Shown here one piece after another: positions 52,558 through 61,448 of a stretch of DNA of 64,000 bases. Both the position numbers and the translations under genes were made by a program. Every line of letters starts with the position of its first letter. Position 1 is the stretch's first letter. Where the stretch lies: positions 1 to 64,000 of the forward strand of contig JAVHMA010000001.1 of the NCBI GenBank assembly GCA_031081715.1, given 5' to 3'. A model generated the notes under the pieces. The model was not told the DNA's origin. It saw nothing but the letters and a program-made list of their open reading frames with translations, and did not search any database. This DNA comes from Armatimonadota bacterium. Its GTDB lineage: Bacteria > Sysuimicrobiota > Sysuimicrobiia > Sysuimicrobiales > Humicultoraceae.

Positions 52558-53424
52558 ATGCCCCACGCTGCTTCTTCCGCCAGGGTGAACGTTCCCAGGA
52601 CGGTGATCGCGCCGTCGCGGGGCTGGTGGTCGGTGAATCTCGGTGAGCTCTGGGCGTACCGCGAGCTCATCTACTTCCTCACCTGGCGTGACATCAAGGT
52701 GCGCTACAAGCAGACGGCCATCGGTGTCGCGTGGGCGATCTTGCAGCCGCTGGCCATGATGGTCGTCTTCACGATCTTCTTCGGCCGGCTGGCCCGCGTC
52801 CCATCGGACGGCGTGCCCTATCCGCTCTTTGCGTATGTTGGTCTGCTGCCCTGGCAGCTCTTCTCGCGCACCATCACGGAGTCGACGAACAGCCTGGTGA
52901 CGGACCAGCGCCTGATCACGCGCGTCTACTTCCCGCGCGTCATCGTGCCCATCGCAGCCACGATGGCGGCGGTGGTCGACTTTCTCGTGGCGTCGGCACT
53001 GCTTGGGGGGTTGATGACCTACTACCGGGTCGTGCCCGGCGCGACCGTCCTGTGGCTACCGGTCTTCGTACTGTTGATGCTGGTGACCGCGCTGGGCGTC
53101 GGCTTCTGGCTGTCGGCGCTCAACGTGGAGTACCGTGACGTCGCGTACGCGGTGCCGTTCCTCAATCAGTTCTGGTTGTTTCTCACGCCTGTGGTCTACC
53201 CGACGAGCGTCGTGCCCGAAGCATGGCGTGTTCTCTACGGGTTGAATCCCATGGTCGGCGTGGTCGAAGGATTCCGGTGGGCGCTGCTCGGGGTAGGGCA
53301 GGGCCCGTCGCCGGCCGTGGCCGGGTCGGCGGTGGTGGCGGTGCTGCTCTTCGCCAGCGGTTTGGTGTGGTTCCGGCGGCGGGAGCGGACGTTCGTGGAT
53401 GCCATCGGGTCAGGTGGCCGATAG
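52558..53424 (+). CDS. wzm: Polysaccharide ABC exporter permease (Wzm-type)
   Basis: 288 residues with six membrane helices. ABC-2 type features: LWAYRELIYFLTWRDIKVRY, KQTAIGVAWAILQPLAMMVV, YVGLLPWQLFSRTI, and a C-terminal NPMVGVVEGFRWALLG. It forms the membrane channel for lipid-linked polysaccharide with the ATPase encoded two bases later. The first 25 residues are Ser/Ala-rich and variable. O-antigen-type and teichoic-acid-type exporters share this fold; the adjacent Wzt-like tail favours the former. Confidence 0.93.
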   Translation: MPHAASSARVNVPRTVIAPSRGWWSVNLGELWAYRELIYFLTWRDIKVRYKQTAIGVAWAILQPLAMMVVFTIFFGRLARVPSDGVPYPLFAYVGLLPWQLFSRTITESTNSLVTDQRLITRVYFPRVIVPIAATMAAVVDFLVASALLGGLMTYYRVVPGATVLWLPVFVLLMLVTALGVGFWLSALNVEYRDVAYAVPFLNQFWLFLTPVVYPTSVVPEAWRVLYGLNPMVGVVEGFRWALLGVGQGPSPAVAGSAVVAVLLFASGLVWFRRRERTFVDAIGSGGR

Positions 53425-53425
53425 C

Positions 53426-54751
53426 ATGAGCGACATCGCCATCCGCGCCGAGGGACTGGGGAAGCGCTACCGCATCGGCCATGCGCTGCGGTACAAAGCG
53501 CTCCGCGATAGTCTAGCCGACGTATTCACTGCGCCCCTGCGGCGCTTCCGTGCACGTGGCCGTCCGGACGGGGCGGTGCAGGACGCTGAGGAGGCCACGA
53601 TCTGGGCGCTCAAGGACGTATCCTTCGAGATCCCCGTCGGCGCGGTTGTGGGCATCATCGGACGGAACGGGGCTGGGAAGAGCACGCTGTTGAAGGTCCT
53701 GTCCCGCATCACCGAGCCTACCGAGGGCCGTGCCGAGATCCGGGGACGGGTAGGGTCGTTGCTCGAGGTGGGGACGGGGTTCCATCCCGAGCTCACCGGG
53801 CGGGAGAATGTCTACCTGAACGGTGCGATCCTCGGGATGCGCCGCCGGGAGATCGAGCGCAAGTTCGACGAGATCGTGGCGTTCGCCGAGGTCGAGCGCT
53901 TCATCGACACGCCGGTGAAGTACTACTCGAGCGGGATGTACTTGCGTCTCGGGTTTTCCGTCGCAGCCCATCTCGAGCCAGAGATCCTACTTATCGACGA
54001 GGTCTTGGCCGTCGGTGATGCGGCGTTTCAGCGCAAGTGCCTGGACAAAATGGACAGCGTGGCGCGGGAGGGGCGCACCGTAGCGTTCGTGACGCACAAT
54101 CTCGGCGCTCTGCGACAGCTGTGTCCGGAGACGCTCTGGGTTGACCGGGGGCGCATCGCCCTGCGCGGCGGCACGGCGCAGGTCGTGCAGGCGTATCTGG
54201 AGGCGGCGCAGGCTCGTCGGGCGGAGTTCGTTGCCGAAAGCCGACAGCGCGGGCGTACGGAAGCAGTCGTTCTGCGCCGGGTTGCGGTTACGGATCGCGG
54301 CGGCGCGATAGTGGAAGCGGTCGCCAGCGAAGAGGACGTCTACGTGCGCATTGAGTACGAGGTTGCGGCTGCCATCGCGAGTGCGCGCGTCGGCCTGCGC
54401 CTGCACGCGGGCGACGGTACTCTGGTGTTCACTTCGAACGACACTGATCCGAGCGGTGAGGGGGTCCCTCGGAGCCCTGGCATCTATGCAAGTGTGTGCA
54501 CGATCCCTGGCAACCTGTTGAATGAAGGGCAATACTACGTGACCGTTGCCTGCGACCGACCGATGCAGGAGATCGTCTTTGTTCAGGAGCATGTGGTGGC
54601 GTTTAGCGTGTACGTGGGGGGAGGAGTAGGAGGCGCCGTTCGTGATGGGCGACGGGGAGTGGTCCGGCCTCCGCTGCAGTGGACCGTTCGGAGCTTGGCA
54701 GAGGACGGTGGCAAGCTTCGAGCGGCGTCGGCCATGGACGTGGGCGGGTGA
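53426..54751 (+). CDS. wzt: Polysaccharide ABC exporter ATPase with C-terminal carbohydrate-binding domain (Wzt-type)
   Basis: 441 residues. ABC domain: Walker A GRNGAGKSTLLK from residue 79, Q-loop near VGSLLEVGTGFHPELTG, signature YSSGMYLRLGFSVA, Walker B ILLIDEVLAVGD, switch His in FVTHNLG. From about 290 on lies a beta-sandwich (VYVRIEYEVAAAIASARVGL, GIYASVCTIPGNLLNEGQYY) of the Wzt-C type that recognises the finished glycan. The C-terminal half is visibly less GC-rich than neighbouring genes (29 G/C in 60 bases at 54481-54540), which hints at a separate origin for the recognition domain. Confidence 0.94.
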   Translation: MSDIAIRAEGLGKRYRIGHALRYKALRDSLADVFTAPLRRFRARGRPDGAVQDAEEATIWALKDVSFEIPVGAVVGIIGRNGAGKSTLLKVLSRITEPTEGRAEIRGRVGSLLEVGTGFHPELTGRENVYLNGAILGMRRREIERKFDEIVAFAEVERFIDTPVKYYSSGMYLRLGFSVAAHLEPEILLIDEVLAVGDAAFQRKCLDKMDSVAREGRTVAFVTHNLGALRQLCPETLWVDRGRIALRGGTAQVVQAYLEAAQARRAEFVAESRQRGRTEAVVLRRVAVTDRGGAIVEAVASEEDVYVRIEYEVAAAIASARVGLRLHAGDGTLVFTSNDTDPSGEGVPRSPGIYASVCTIPGNLLNEGQYYVTVACDRPMQEIVFVQEHVVAFSVYVGGGVGGAVRDGRRGVVRPPLQWTVRSLAEDGGKLRAASAMDVGG

Positions 54752-54754
54752 GCG

Positions 54755-55552
54755 ATGGATGAGCTTCATCTGCTCCTCGACCACTATCCTGGCGCCCCCT
54801 GGCTTGCCCTGTTGAGAGCCATCGAGGTCCGGAAGTTTGCATGTGTTCGCGGACTTTGCAAGCCCCCCGTGCTTGACCTCGGCTGTGGCGACGGGCGTGT
54901 GGCCTCGATGGCGTTCGAGACTCCTCTCGACGTTGGGCTGGATGCCGACACTTCGGTGCTGAATCGGGCGGCTGTGCAAGGTGCGTACCGAGTCTTGGTA
55001 GCGGCCGATTCACGGCGCCTTCCGTTCGCCGACGGGTGCTTTCACACGGTTTACTCCAACGGTGCTCTGGAGCACATGGACGACCTCAACGCGGTCCTCG
55101 CTGAGGTCGCGCGGGTCACAGCCGTCGGCGGTGCTCTGGTCGCGCTCGTACCGTCCGCCAAGTTTCGCGTTCCGGTTGGCATCTTGGGCAAGCTGATGGG
55201 GCGCCGGGTGTGGGAGGCTTTCAATCGGCTGCACAACCACGTGAATCTGCTAACGTCGGAAGAGTGGTGCCGCTACCTGGAGTCACACGGACTCCGGGTG
55301 AGGGAAGTTCGGAGCTACGGGGGGCCCGCCGTGGCGGGGTACGTGTCGACGCGGGACCTGTGGAGTAAGGTGCACCTGACGGCCACTTGGCCGGTCGTTC
55401 GTTTTGCTCACGGCGGCAACCTGGGGCGGTTCATGCCTCCGAGCTCGCGGGCGGCGCTTCAACGACTCTTTGACGACGACGGCGCTGGACGTGATGGGTA
55501 CTGGCTTCTGGTCGTTGCGGAGAGGCGGGCTTTGACGGCACGTCTGGGATAG
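54755..55552 (+). CDS. Class I SAM-dependent methyltransferase
   Basis: 265 residues. Motif I PVLDLGCGDGRVASMAFE (residues about 41-58), acidic motif II (LDADTSVLNRAA), motif for substrate switching LPFADGCFHTVYSNGALEHM, then VTAVGGALVALVPS. A C-terminal region of about 90 residues may hold acceptor specificity. In this setting it probably methylates a sugar, perhaps as a chain-terminating mark read by the Wzt domain, which is inference. Codon composition is lower in GC than most of the window. Confidence 0.87.
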   Translation: MDELHLLLDHYPGAPWLALLRAIEVRKFACVRGLCKPPVLDLGCGDGRVASMAFETPLDVGLDADTSVLNRAAVQGAYRVLVAADSRRLPFADGCFHTVYSNGALEHMDDLNAVLAEVARVTAVGGALVALVPSAKFRVPVGILGKLMGRRVWEAFNRLHNHVNLLTSEEWCRYLESHGLRVREVRSYGGPAVAGYVSTRDLWSKVHLTATWPVVRFAHGGNLGRFMPPSSRAALQRLFDDDGAGRDGYWLLVVAERRALTARLG

Positions 55553-55589
55553 CTGGGCCACCGGCGTCCTGAGACCGTGGAGGCATTGG

Positions 55590-56117
55590 ATGGAGTCGCC
55601 ATACATGCCGGAGGCATTCATGCGCCGCTTGGCGCGTGTGGGGCCGGGAGCGGAAGTGTACCGGTGGGCCTTGATCCTCAGACCCGAGGTGGTCGAGGTC
55701 GGAGAGGGGGCGCGAATCGACGACTATTGCCGCCTCGAGGGCGGTACCGGCCTGAGGATCGGCCGGTTCGTCCACATCTCGTCGTTCGCCGGCATCCTGG
55801 GGGGTGGTGGTGCGGACATCGGGGACTACGCGTCGATCGGGCAGGGTGCGCGAATCGTCACCGGTACGGGGCATGCCCGCGAGGCGCACTTCCCCGCGGC
55901 GATGCCGGAGGGCGATCCGTTCCACCGGACCAGGGGCCGGACCGTGCTCGGTTCGTACAGTTTCGTCGCGGTCAACGCGGTGGTGCTGCCGAACGTGAAC
56001 CTGGGCGAGGGCGCTGTGGTGGCCGCTGGGGCGGTCGCGACGCGAGACGTGCCGCCGTGGACCATCGTCGCCGGGGCACCGGCCCGGGTCATCGGCGAAC
56101 GACGGAGGCCGGGCTGA
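55590..56117 (+). CDS. Hexapeptide-repeat acyltransferase (WbbJ-like)
   Basis: 175 residues with left-handed beta-helix repeats through the middle (VEVGEGARIDDYCRLEGGTG, IGRFVHISSFAGILGGGG, ADIGDYASIGQGARIVTGTG) and a catalytic-type His in GTGHAREAHFP. The end VVAAGAVATRDVPPWTIVAGAPARVIGERR is typical of sugar O-acetyltransferases. It likely acetylates a nucleotide sugar or glycan, and fits with the DegT aminotransferase nearby, which could supply an amino sugar. Confidence 0.88.
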   Translation: MESPYMPEAFMRRLARVGPGAEVYRWALILRPEVVEVGEGARIDDYCRLEGGTGLRIGRFVHISSFAGILGGGGADIGDYASIGQGARIVTGTGHAREAHFPAAMPEGDPFHRTRGRTVLGSYSFVAVNAVVLPNVNLGEGAVVAAGAVATRDVPPWTIVAGAPARVIGERRRPG

Positions 56118-56125
56118 GGAGCCGG

Positions 56126-57412
56126 ATGGGCCGTCTACGTATCGCCCTCAGTGCCGAGGTCTCGCCGGAGAGCGGTGTGGGCGGCGTCAGCAGCGTCGTC
56201 GCCGGGCTCGTGGCAGCCTTGGGGAGGCTCGACGGCCCAGAGGAGTACCTGGTCATCACCTCGTGGCAGTCGCCCGCTTGGATCGCACCGCACCTCGGCG
56301 CCAATCAGCGACTCGTCATCGCGCCGCGCCCTCTGCAGGACCGGGCCAAAGCGCTGCTGGGGGGGTTGCGGCCTGCGGCCGCCAGGCTCAGGCGGCGCGT
56401 CGTACGGACAATGGCCGCACCCCGCCCGGTCCGAGTACCGGTCTCCGATGGTTTCTATGAGGGGCTCTCCTGCCAGGTCATCCACTTTCCTTTTCAGGTG
56501 TTCGCGATCTGCGCGCTGCCGACGATCTACAACCCACACGACCTCCAGCACCTGCACCACCCGGAGTTCTTCTCGCCAGGGGTGCTTGCGTGGCGTACGA
56601 CAGTCTACCCCGCCGGATGCCGCGCCGCACACACGGTCGTTGTCGCGTCGGAGTGGGTCAAGGAGGACGTGCTGCGGCACTTCGAGATTCCCCGCGAGAA
56701 GGTGCAGGTCATTCCGTGGGCTCCTCCGACGCAGGTTCACCGGCCGCCGACCGACGAGGACCTAGCCGAGGCACGAGGCACCTACGGCCTGACAGAGCCA
56801 TTTGCGTTCTATCCCTCGGTGACATGGCCGCACAAGAACCACCTGCGCCTCCTGGAGGCCCTCGCGCGACTCCGCGACCGTGAACAGCTACGGGTGCGCT
56901 TGGTCTGCACCGGGTTCAAGAACGATCACTGGCCCGTGATTGAGCGCCGGATCGAGGCGCTCCGGCTCGGCGGCCAGGTGCAGTTCCTCGGTGTCGTACC
57001 TGCCCTTCACCTGAGGGCGTTGTATAGACTCGCCCAGTTTGTTGTGATTCCGACCCTGTTCGAAGCCGCCAGCGGACCGCTGATGGAAGCCTGGGAGGAT
57101 GGTGCACCTGTGGCGTGCTCCAACGTGACGTCCCTTCCGGAGCAGGCCGCGGACGCGGCGCTGCTGTTCGATCCTCTGTCCGTCGACGTGATCGCGCGCG
57201 CGGTGGCGCGCATGGCCACCGACCCCGGGCTTCGCGCAGATCTGGTTCGCCGTGGGGCACGGCGGCTTCGCGACTTTAGTTGGGAGCGCACCGCGAAGGC
57301 CTACCGGGCCGTCTACCGCCGCGCCGCCGGGCGACCGCTCACCGAGGAAGACCGATGGCTGCTGTCGTGGAACTGGATGCGGGAACCCACAGCCTCCGGG
57401 CCGCCGTCGTGA
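56126..57412 (+). CDS. GT4-type (group 1) glycosyltransferase
   Basis: 428 residues; the ATG is nine bases past the acyltransferase stop. N-terminal Rossmann domain with LSAEVSPESGVGGVSSVVAG (donor or acceptor loop) and a HLHHPEFFSPG stretch. The C-terminal domain has FAFYPSVTWPHKNHLRLLEA, VQFLGVVPALHLRALYRLAQ and the E-x7-E-like FEAASGPLMEAWEDGAPV. It retains the anomeric configuration of a nucleotide-sugar donor. GTGA overlap with the next gene. Confidence 0.9.
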   Translation: MGRLRIALSAEVSPESGVGGVSSVVAGLVAALGRLDGPEEYLVITSWQSPAWIAPHLGANQRLVIAPRPLQDRAKALLGGLRPAAARLRRRVVRTMAAPRPVRVPVSDGFYEGLSCQVIHFPFQVFAICALPTIYNPHDLQHLHHPEFFSPGVLAWRTTVYPAGCRAAHTVVVASEWVKEDVLRHFEIPREKVQVIPWAPPTQVHRPPTDEDLAEARGTYGLTEPFAFYPSVTWPHKNHLRLLEALARLRDREQLRVRLVCTGFKNDHWPVIERRIEALRLGGQVQFLGVVPALHLRALYRLAQFVVIPTLFEAASGPLMEAWEDGAPVACSNVTSLPEQAADAALLFDPLSVDVIARAVARMATDPGLRADLVRRGARRLRDFSWERTAKAYRAVYRRAAGRPLTEEDRWLLSWNWMREPTASGPPS

Positions 57413-58527
57413 CACCGAGCCGACCCTGGATTCCGGTCGCCGCCCCGGTCCTGGCCGGTAACGAGGAAGCGTACGTCCTCGACTGCCTGCGAACAACGTG
57501 GATATCCTCTCATGGCGAATACATCGGTCGCTTTGAGGAGACGTTCGGCCGGTTTTGCGGTGCGCGCCACGCGCTGGCGTGCTCCAATGGCACGGTGGCG
57601 TTGCACCTCGCGCTGCTGGCTCTCGGCGTCGGGCCCGGCGACGAGGTGCTGATACCGACGATGACCTTCGTGGCTACCGCCAACGCGGTGCGGTACTGCG
57701 GCGCCCGGCCCGTGCCGGTGGACATCGATCCGCACACGTGGAACCTCGACACCGGTCAGCTCGAGGCCTCGATCACGCGCCGCACAGTAGGGATCATCGT
57801 TGTGCACCTCTACGGTCATCCGGTGGACATGGACGCGGTGCTTGCCGTGGCCCGGCGGCGCCGCTTGTTCGTGGTGGAGGATGCGGCGGAGGCACACGGG
57901 GCGCAGTACCGCGGCCGTCCGGTCGGTGCCCTCGCCGACGTGGGTACCTTTAGCTTCTACGGAAACAAGATCGTGACGACCGGTGAAGGCGGTATGGTCG
58001 TCACGAACGATGGGGGTTTGGCGGAGAAAGTTCGACGGCTGAAGGGTCAGGGTATGGATCCTGAGCGACGCTACTGGTTTCCGACGATCGGGTACAACTA
58101 TCGGATGACCAACGTGGCCGCGGCAATCGGCCTAGCCCAGATGGAGAAGGTGGACTGGCATCTGCGGCGTCGCCGTGAGGTGGCGACGTGGTATCAGCAG
58201 GACCTGGCGGGTCTGCCGGGCATCGGCTGGCAGGTCGAGCAGCCGTGGGCGCGGCACGCATACTGGATGTTCACCATTCTCGTGGACGACACGATCGCGG
58301 ACCGGGATGAGCTCATGGCGCGACTCCGAGACGCTGGGATTGAAACACGCCCGGTGTTCTACCCGGTGCACATCCTCCCGCCGCACCGCAAGGCAACCGT
58401 GGGCCGAGCGCTTCCCGTAGCGGAACGCATCGCCCGCTGCGGACTCAGCCTTCCGACGTGGGCGGGATTGTCTCGCGACGACGTGCGCTACGTCGCCGAG
58501 GCCCTCCGGGGTGCGCTCCGCGTATGA
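57409..58527 (+). CDS. DegT/DnrJ/EryC1 sugar aminotransferase, perosamine-synthase-like
   Basis: 372 residues from GTG 57409, overlapping the preceding stop. The N-terminus WIPVAAPVLAGNEEAYVLDC, then TTWISSHGEYIGRFEETFGR, matches GDP-perosamine synthase (Per/RfbE) closely. PLP fold: SNGTVALHLALLALGVGPGD, VEDAAEAHGAQYRG (PLP Asp), and the internal aldimine Lys187 in SFYGNKIVTTGEGG. It converts a 4-keto sugar nucleotide to a 4-amino sugar. Other 3- or 4-aminotransferases share the fold, so perosamine is likely and not certain. No GDP-mannose dehydratase is nearby. Confidence 0.92.
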   Translation: MTPSRPWIPVAAPVLAGNEEAYVLDCLRTTWISSHGEYIGRFEETFGRFCGARHALACSNGTVALHLALLALGVGPGDEVLIPTMTFVATANAVRYCGARPVPVDIDPHTWNLDTGQLEASITRRTVGIIVVHLYGHPVDMDAVLAVARRRRLFVVEDAAEAHGAQYRGRPVGALADVGTFSFYGNKIVTTGEGGMVVTNDGGLAEKVRRLKGQGMDPERRYWFPTIGYNYRMTNVAAAIGLAQMEKVDWHLRRRREVATWYQQDLAGLPGIGWQVEQPWARHAYWMFTILVDDTIADRDELMARLRDAGIETRPVFYPVHILPPHRKATVGRALPVAERIARCGLSLPTWAGLSRDDVRYVAEALRGALRV

Positions 58528-59474
58528 GTGTCGCACCGCAGGTCTCGATCGTCACGCCATCGTTCAACCAGGGCGAGTTCATCGAGCGTGCCGCGGAGTC
58601 GGTCCTGAGTCAGGACTATCAGGCGGTCGAATACCTGATCCTGGACGGGGGCTCGACCGACGGGACTCTCGATGTGCTGCGGCGCCTGGGCGGGCGAGTG
58701 CGGTGGGTCTCGGAGCCCGACCGCGGACAGGCGCACGCAATCAACAAGGGTTGGCAGCAGGCGAAGGGCGAGGTGTTGGCCTGGCTTAACGCCGACGACC
58801 TGTATCTGCCCGGCGCGCTTTCGCGGGTGGCAGCCTTCTTCCAGACGAATCCCGCGGTTGACATCGTCTACGGTGACTGCGACTACATCGACCTGGACGA
58901 CCGAGTCGTCCAGCCGTACCCGACGCGGCCATACGACTACATCGAGCTCGTGCGCGAGGCCATCGACTTCATCCCGCAGCCGGCAGCCTTCGTCCGGCGC
59001 CGCGTCCTGGAAACCACCGGGCTCCTCGACGAGACGCTGCACTACGTCCTCGACTACGACTACTGGCTGCGAGCCGGACTGCGACACACGGTAGCCTACC
59101 TGCCCGCACGGCTCGCCGCGTTCCGCTTGCATCCGGCGTCGAAGACAGTAGGGAGCGAGGCGCGCTTCGGGCGGGAGCTGGTCGAGACATACCGTCGCCT
59201 GTTCGCCCGGGCCGACCTTCCCCCACAGGTGCGAACGGTGGAGCGCCAGGCGCTGGCGAACGCACACTACATGGCGGCCGTCCGCTGCTTCTGGGGCGGC
59301 GACCTCGCGCTGGCCAGGGAGTACGGCCGGCAGGCGTGGGGAACGGTCACGGGCTATCGCGCGCGCAAGCTCGCGGCACTCCTCGGTCTGACCGTCCTGG
59401 GCCGCGGCGGGCTGGCCGCGGCCCGAGTGGTCCGCGCGCGCCGCGCGACGCACTTCTCGGGGCGCACCGGGTGA
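58524..59474 (+). CDS. GT2 family glycosyltransferase
   Basis: 316 residues; ATGA overlap with the aminotransferase. GT-A motifs: VSIVTPSFNQGEFIERAAES, YLILDGGSTDGTLDVL (DGGS), DRGQAHAINKGWQQAKGEVL, LNADD (DxD). A C-terminal region of about 110 residues (YWLRAGLRHTVAYLPARLAA and on) is common in WcaA-like enzymes. It adds a sugar to the growing lipid-linked glycan in the cytoplasm. Confidence 0.92.
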   Translation: MSVAPQVSIVTPSFNQGEFIERAAESVLSQDYQAVEYLILDGGSTDGTLDVLRRLGGRVRWVSEPDRGQAHAINKGWQQAKGEVLAWLNADDLYLPGALSRVAAFFQTNPAVDIVYGDCDYIDLDDRVVQPYPTRPYDYIELVREAIDFIPQPAAFVRRRVLETTGLLDETLHYVLDYDYWLRAGLRHTVAYLPARLAAFRLHPASKTVGSEARFGRELVETYRRLFARADLPPQVRTVERQALANAHYMAAVRCFWGGDLALAREYGRQAWGTVTGYRARKLAALLGLTVLGRGGLAAARVVRARRATHFSGRTG

Positions 59475-60652
59475 GGCTCCTCACGCTGACACACCTATTC
59501 CCGTTCCCCCCGGACACCGGCGGCAAGATCGTCGCGTCGCAGACCATCGTGTGCCTCGCGCGGCACGCGACTCTCGACGTCTGCACCTTCCTTGCACCAT
59601 GGACGCGAGCCGTGGATGTCGATGCACTGCGGCTCGTGGCTGACGGCGTGGTGGTCGTACCACTGCCGCGGCGCTCACCCTACCTCTGGCCGCTGGCGGC
59701 GGGGCGGGGCCGGCCCTACCTCATTTGGCGGGACGAGTCAGCACGGATGCGGGCCCGAGTCGCGGAGCTTTACCGCCGCGGCCCAGACCTGTTGTTCGCC
59801 GACTCCCTCCACGTCGCCGGCTACGTGTCCGTCTTGCGAGGGCCAAAGATCCTTCAGGAACACAACGTAGAGTCTTACCTGGTTGACCGGCACGTCCGCG
59901 TCCACCGGAGCCGCATCGTCCGCATGGCAGGCGCGGTCGAGGCCGCGAACCTCGCGCGGTACGAGCGGGACACGTGCAACTCGTTCGACGCAGTCATCGC
60001 GCTCTCCGACGAGGACCGGGACCGTCTGCGCGCCCTCGGTGTGAGATCTCGCATCGAGGTGATTCCGCCGTCCGTGGAGGCGGTCGAGCCGGTACCGGAC
60101 GACGGTCGACGTCGCATCGTCCACATTGGCACCGGGCACTGGCCTCCGATTGCTGAGGGCCTCCGTTGGTACCTTCGCGAGATCCACCCGCTGGTCCGGG
60201 CCGCGCTCCCGGGCGTGGAGACCTGCCTCGCCGGACCACCGCCGTCGTTCCTCGCGCTCGGCGCGCGCGACGGCGGGGTGACGGTCGCAGGCTACGTGGA
60301 CGACCTGGAGCCTATCTACCGCAGCACCGCAGTCTTCATCGTCCCGCTACTGGTCGGAGGCGGCGTCCGTCTGAAGATCATGCACGCGCTGGCCCGAGGG
60401 CTGGCCGTGGTGTCCACCTCGCCCGGTTGCGACGGCCTGAGGCTCGAGCACGGGCGGCACCTGCTCGTCGCCGACGAGCCACGCGCCTTTGCCGACGCCG
60501 TGACCGCCGTGGTTCGCGACGCGGCGCTTCGCCGTCGCCTGGGTGAGGAGGGGCGTGCGGCCGTGCTGGATCGGTACGGTGTGGAGCGGCGCTGCGCGGC
60601 GCTGGCAGCCCTGGTCCGCGAAGTCGCCGGACGGCGGATCACGGAGCGATGA
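59471..60652 (+). CDS. GT4-type (group 1) glycosyltransferase
   Basis: 393 residues from a GTG with four-base overlap. N-terminal domain LLTLTHLFPFPPDTGGKIVA, with LFADSLHVAGYVSVLRGPKI and LQEHNVESYLV. C-terminal nucleotide-sugar domain with VHIGTGHWPPIAEGLRWYLR, VTVAGYVDDLEPIYRSTAVF and FIVPLLVGGGVRLKIMHALA (donor-binding Glu replaced by Lys/Met region). It resembles the enzymes that build polysaccharide repeats with PEP-CTERM or sialic-acid loci (TIGR03087-like), though that is from memory. Confidence 0.88.
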   Translation: MRLLTLTHLFPFPPDTGGKIVASQTIVCLARHATLDVCTFLAPWTRAVDVDALRLVADGVVVVPLPRRSPYLWPLAAGRGRPYLIWRDESARMRARVAELYRRGPDLLFADSLHVAGYVSVLRGPKILQEHNVESYLVDRHVRVHRSRIVRMAGAVEAANLARYERDTCNSFDAVIALSDEDRDRLRALGVRSRIEVIPPSVEAVEPVPDDGRRRIVHIGTGHWPPIAEGLRWYLREIHPLVRAALPGVETCLAGPPPSFLALGARDGGVTVAGYVDDLEPIYRSTAVFIVPLLVGGGVRLKIMHALARGLAVVSTSPGCDGLRLEHGRHLLVADEPRAFADAVTAVVRDAALRRRLGEEGRAAVLDRYGVERRCAALAALVREVAGRRITER

Positions 60653-61419
60653 CGGTCGACGGAGCGGGCGGGCAGGTCGTCGAGATCCTCGGCGTCCCCG
60701 TCGCCCGTCTTGACCCCGACGCCGCGCTCGCGGCTATCACCCGTTGCTACGACCTGGCCGCTCCGGCACTTGTCGCCTACGCCAACGCGCACACCCTGAA
60801 CCTCGCCGCCCGGGACCCCGGGTACCGCGCCGTGCTGCGCCGCGCGGCCCTCGTCCTCAACGACGGCGCCGGACTCGCCCTGGCCGGCCGGCTGCGCGGC
60901 CGGCCCTTTCCCGCCAACCTCAACGGCAGCGACTTCACCCCGCGCGTACTGGCGCTGGCCGCCGCTCGAGGCTGGCCGGTCTACTTCCTGGGTGCGCGGC
61001 CCGGTGTCGCTGAGGAGGCGGCCCGCCGTCTGCGCGCGCGAATGCCCGACCTACGCGTCGTCGGCGTCCGCGACGGTTACTTCCCGCCCGAGGAGACGGC
61101 CGCGGTCGTCGAGGCGGTCCGCCGGAGCAGGACCGGACTGCTCCTGGTTGCCATGGGCAACCCCCGCCAGGAGTTCTGGCTCGATCAACACCTGGCGGCC
61201 ACTGGCGCGCGGGTCGGCATCGGCGTCGGGGCGTTCTTCGACTTCGCGGCGGGCGTCGTCCCGCGCGCGCCGGCGTGGATGAACCGGGTCGGCGTCGAGT
61301 GGGTCTACCGGCTGGCGCACGAGCCGCGCCGGCTGTGGCGCCGCTATCTGGTCGGCAACGGCGTGTTCCTCGCGCGGGTCACCCGCGAGGCACTTTTGGG
61401 CATATTCTCCAGAGAATAG
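60649..61419 (+). CDS. WecG/TagA/CpsF family glycosyltransferase
   Basis: 256 residues, ATG overlapping the previous stop. GT26 features: LVAYANAHTLNLAARDPGYR, LVLNDGAGLALAGRLRG (conserved Asp of LNDG), RPFPANLNGSDFTPRVL, PVYFLGARPGVAEEAARRLR, LLVAMGNPRQEFWL and VGAFFDFAAGVVPRAPAWM. The family transfers ManNAcA, ManNAc or glucose to a polyprenyl-pyrophosphate sugar, usually the second sugar of a glycan. The phosphosugar transferase next door would supply the first. Confidence 0.95.
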   Translation: MTVDGAGGQVVEILGVPVARLDPDAALAAITRCYDLAAPALVAYANAHTLNLAARDPGYRAVLRRAALVLNDGAGLALAGRLRGRPFPANLNGSDFTPRVLALAAARGWPVYFLGARPGVAEEAARRLRARMPDLRVVGVRDGYFPPEETAAVVEAVRRSRTGLLLVAMGNPRQEFWLDQHLAATGARVGIGVGAFFDFAAGVVPRAPAWMNRVGVEWVYRLAHEPRRLWRRYLVGNGVFLARVTREALLGIFSRE

Positions 61420-61422
61420 TGC
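61399..61422. repeat. AT-rich inverted repeat at the wecG-type stop codon
   Basis: TATTCTC-CA-GAGAATA (61403-61418) is a perfect inverted repeat that stands out in a GC-rich setting; GGCA/TGCC extends it with a one-base bulge. It contains the TAG stop of the upstream gene. It could be a weak terminator or a repressor site. Confidence 0.45.
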
Positions 61423-61448
61423 CGGATTCCCGTGAGGAACCAGCCCCG

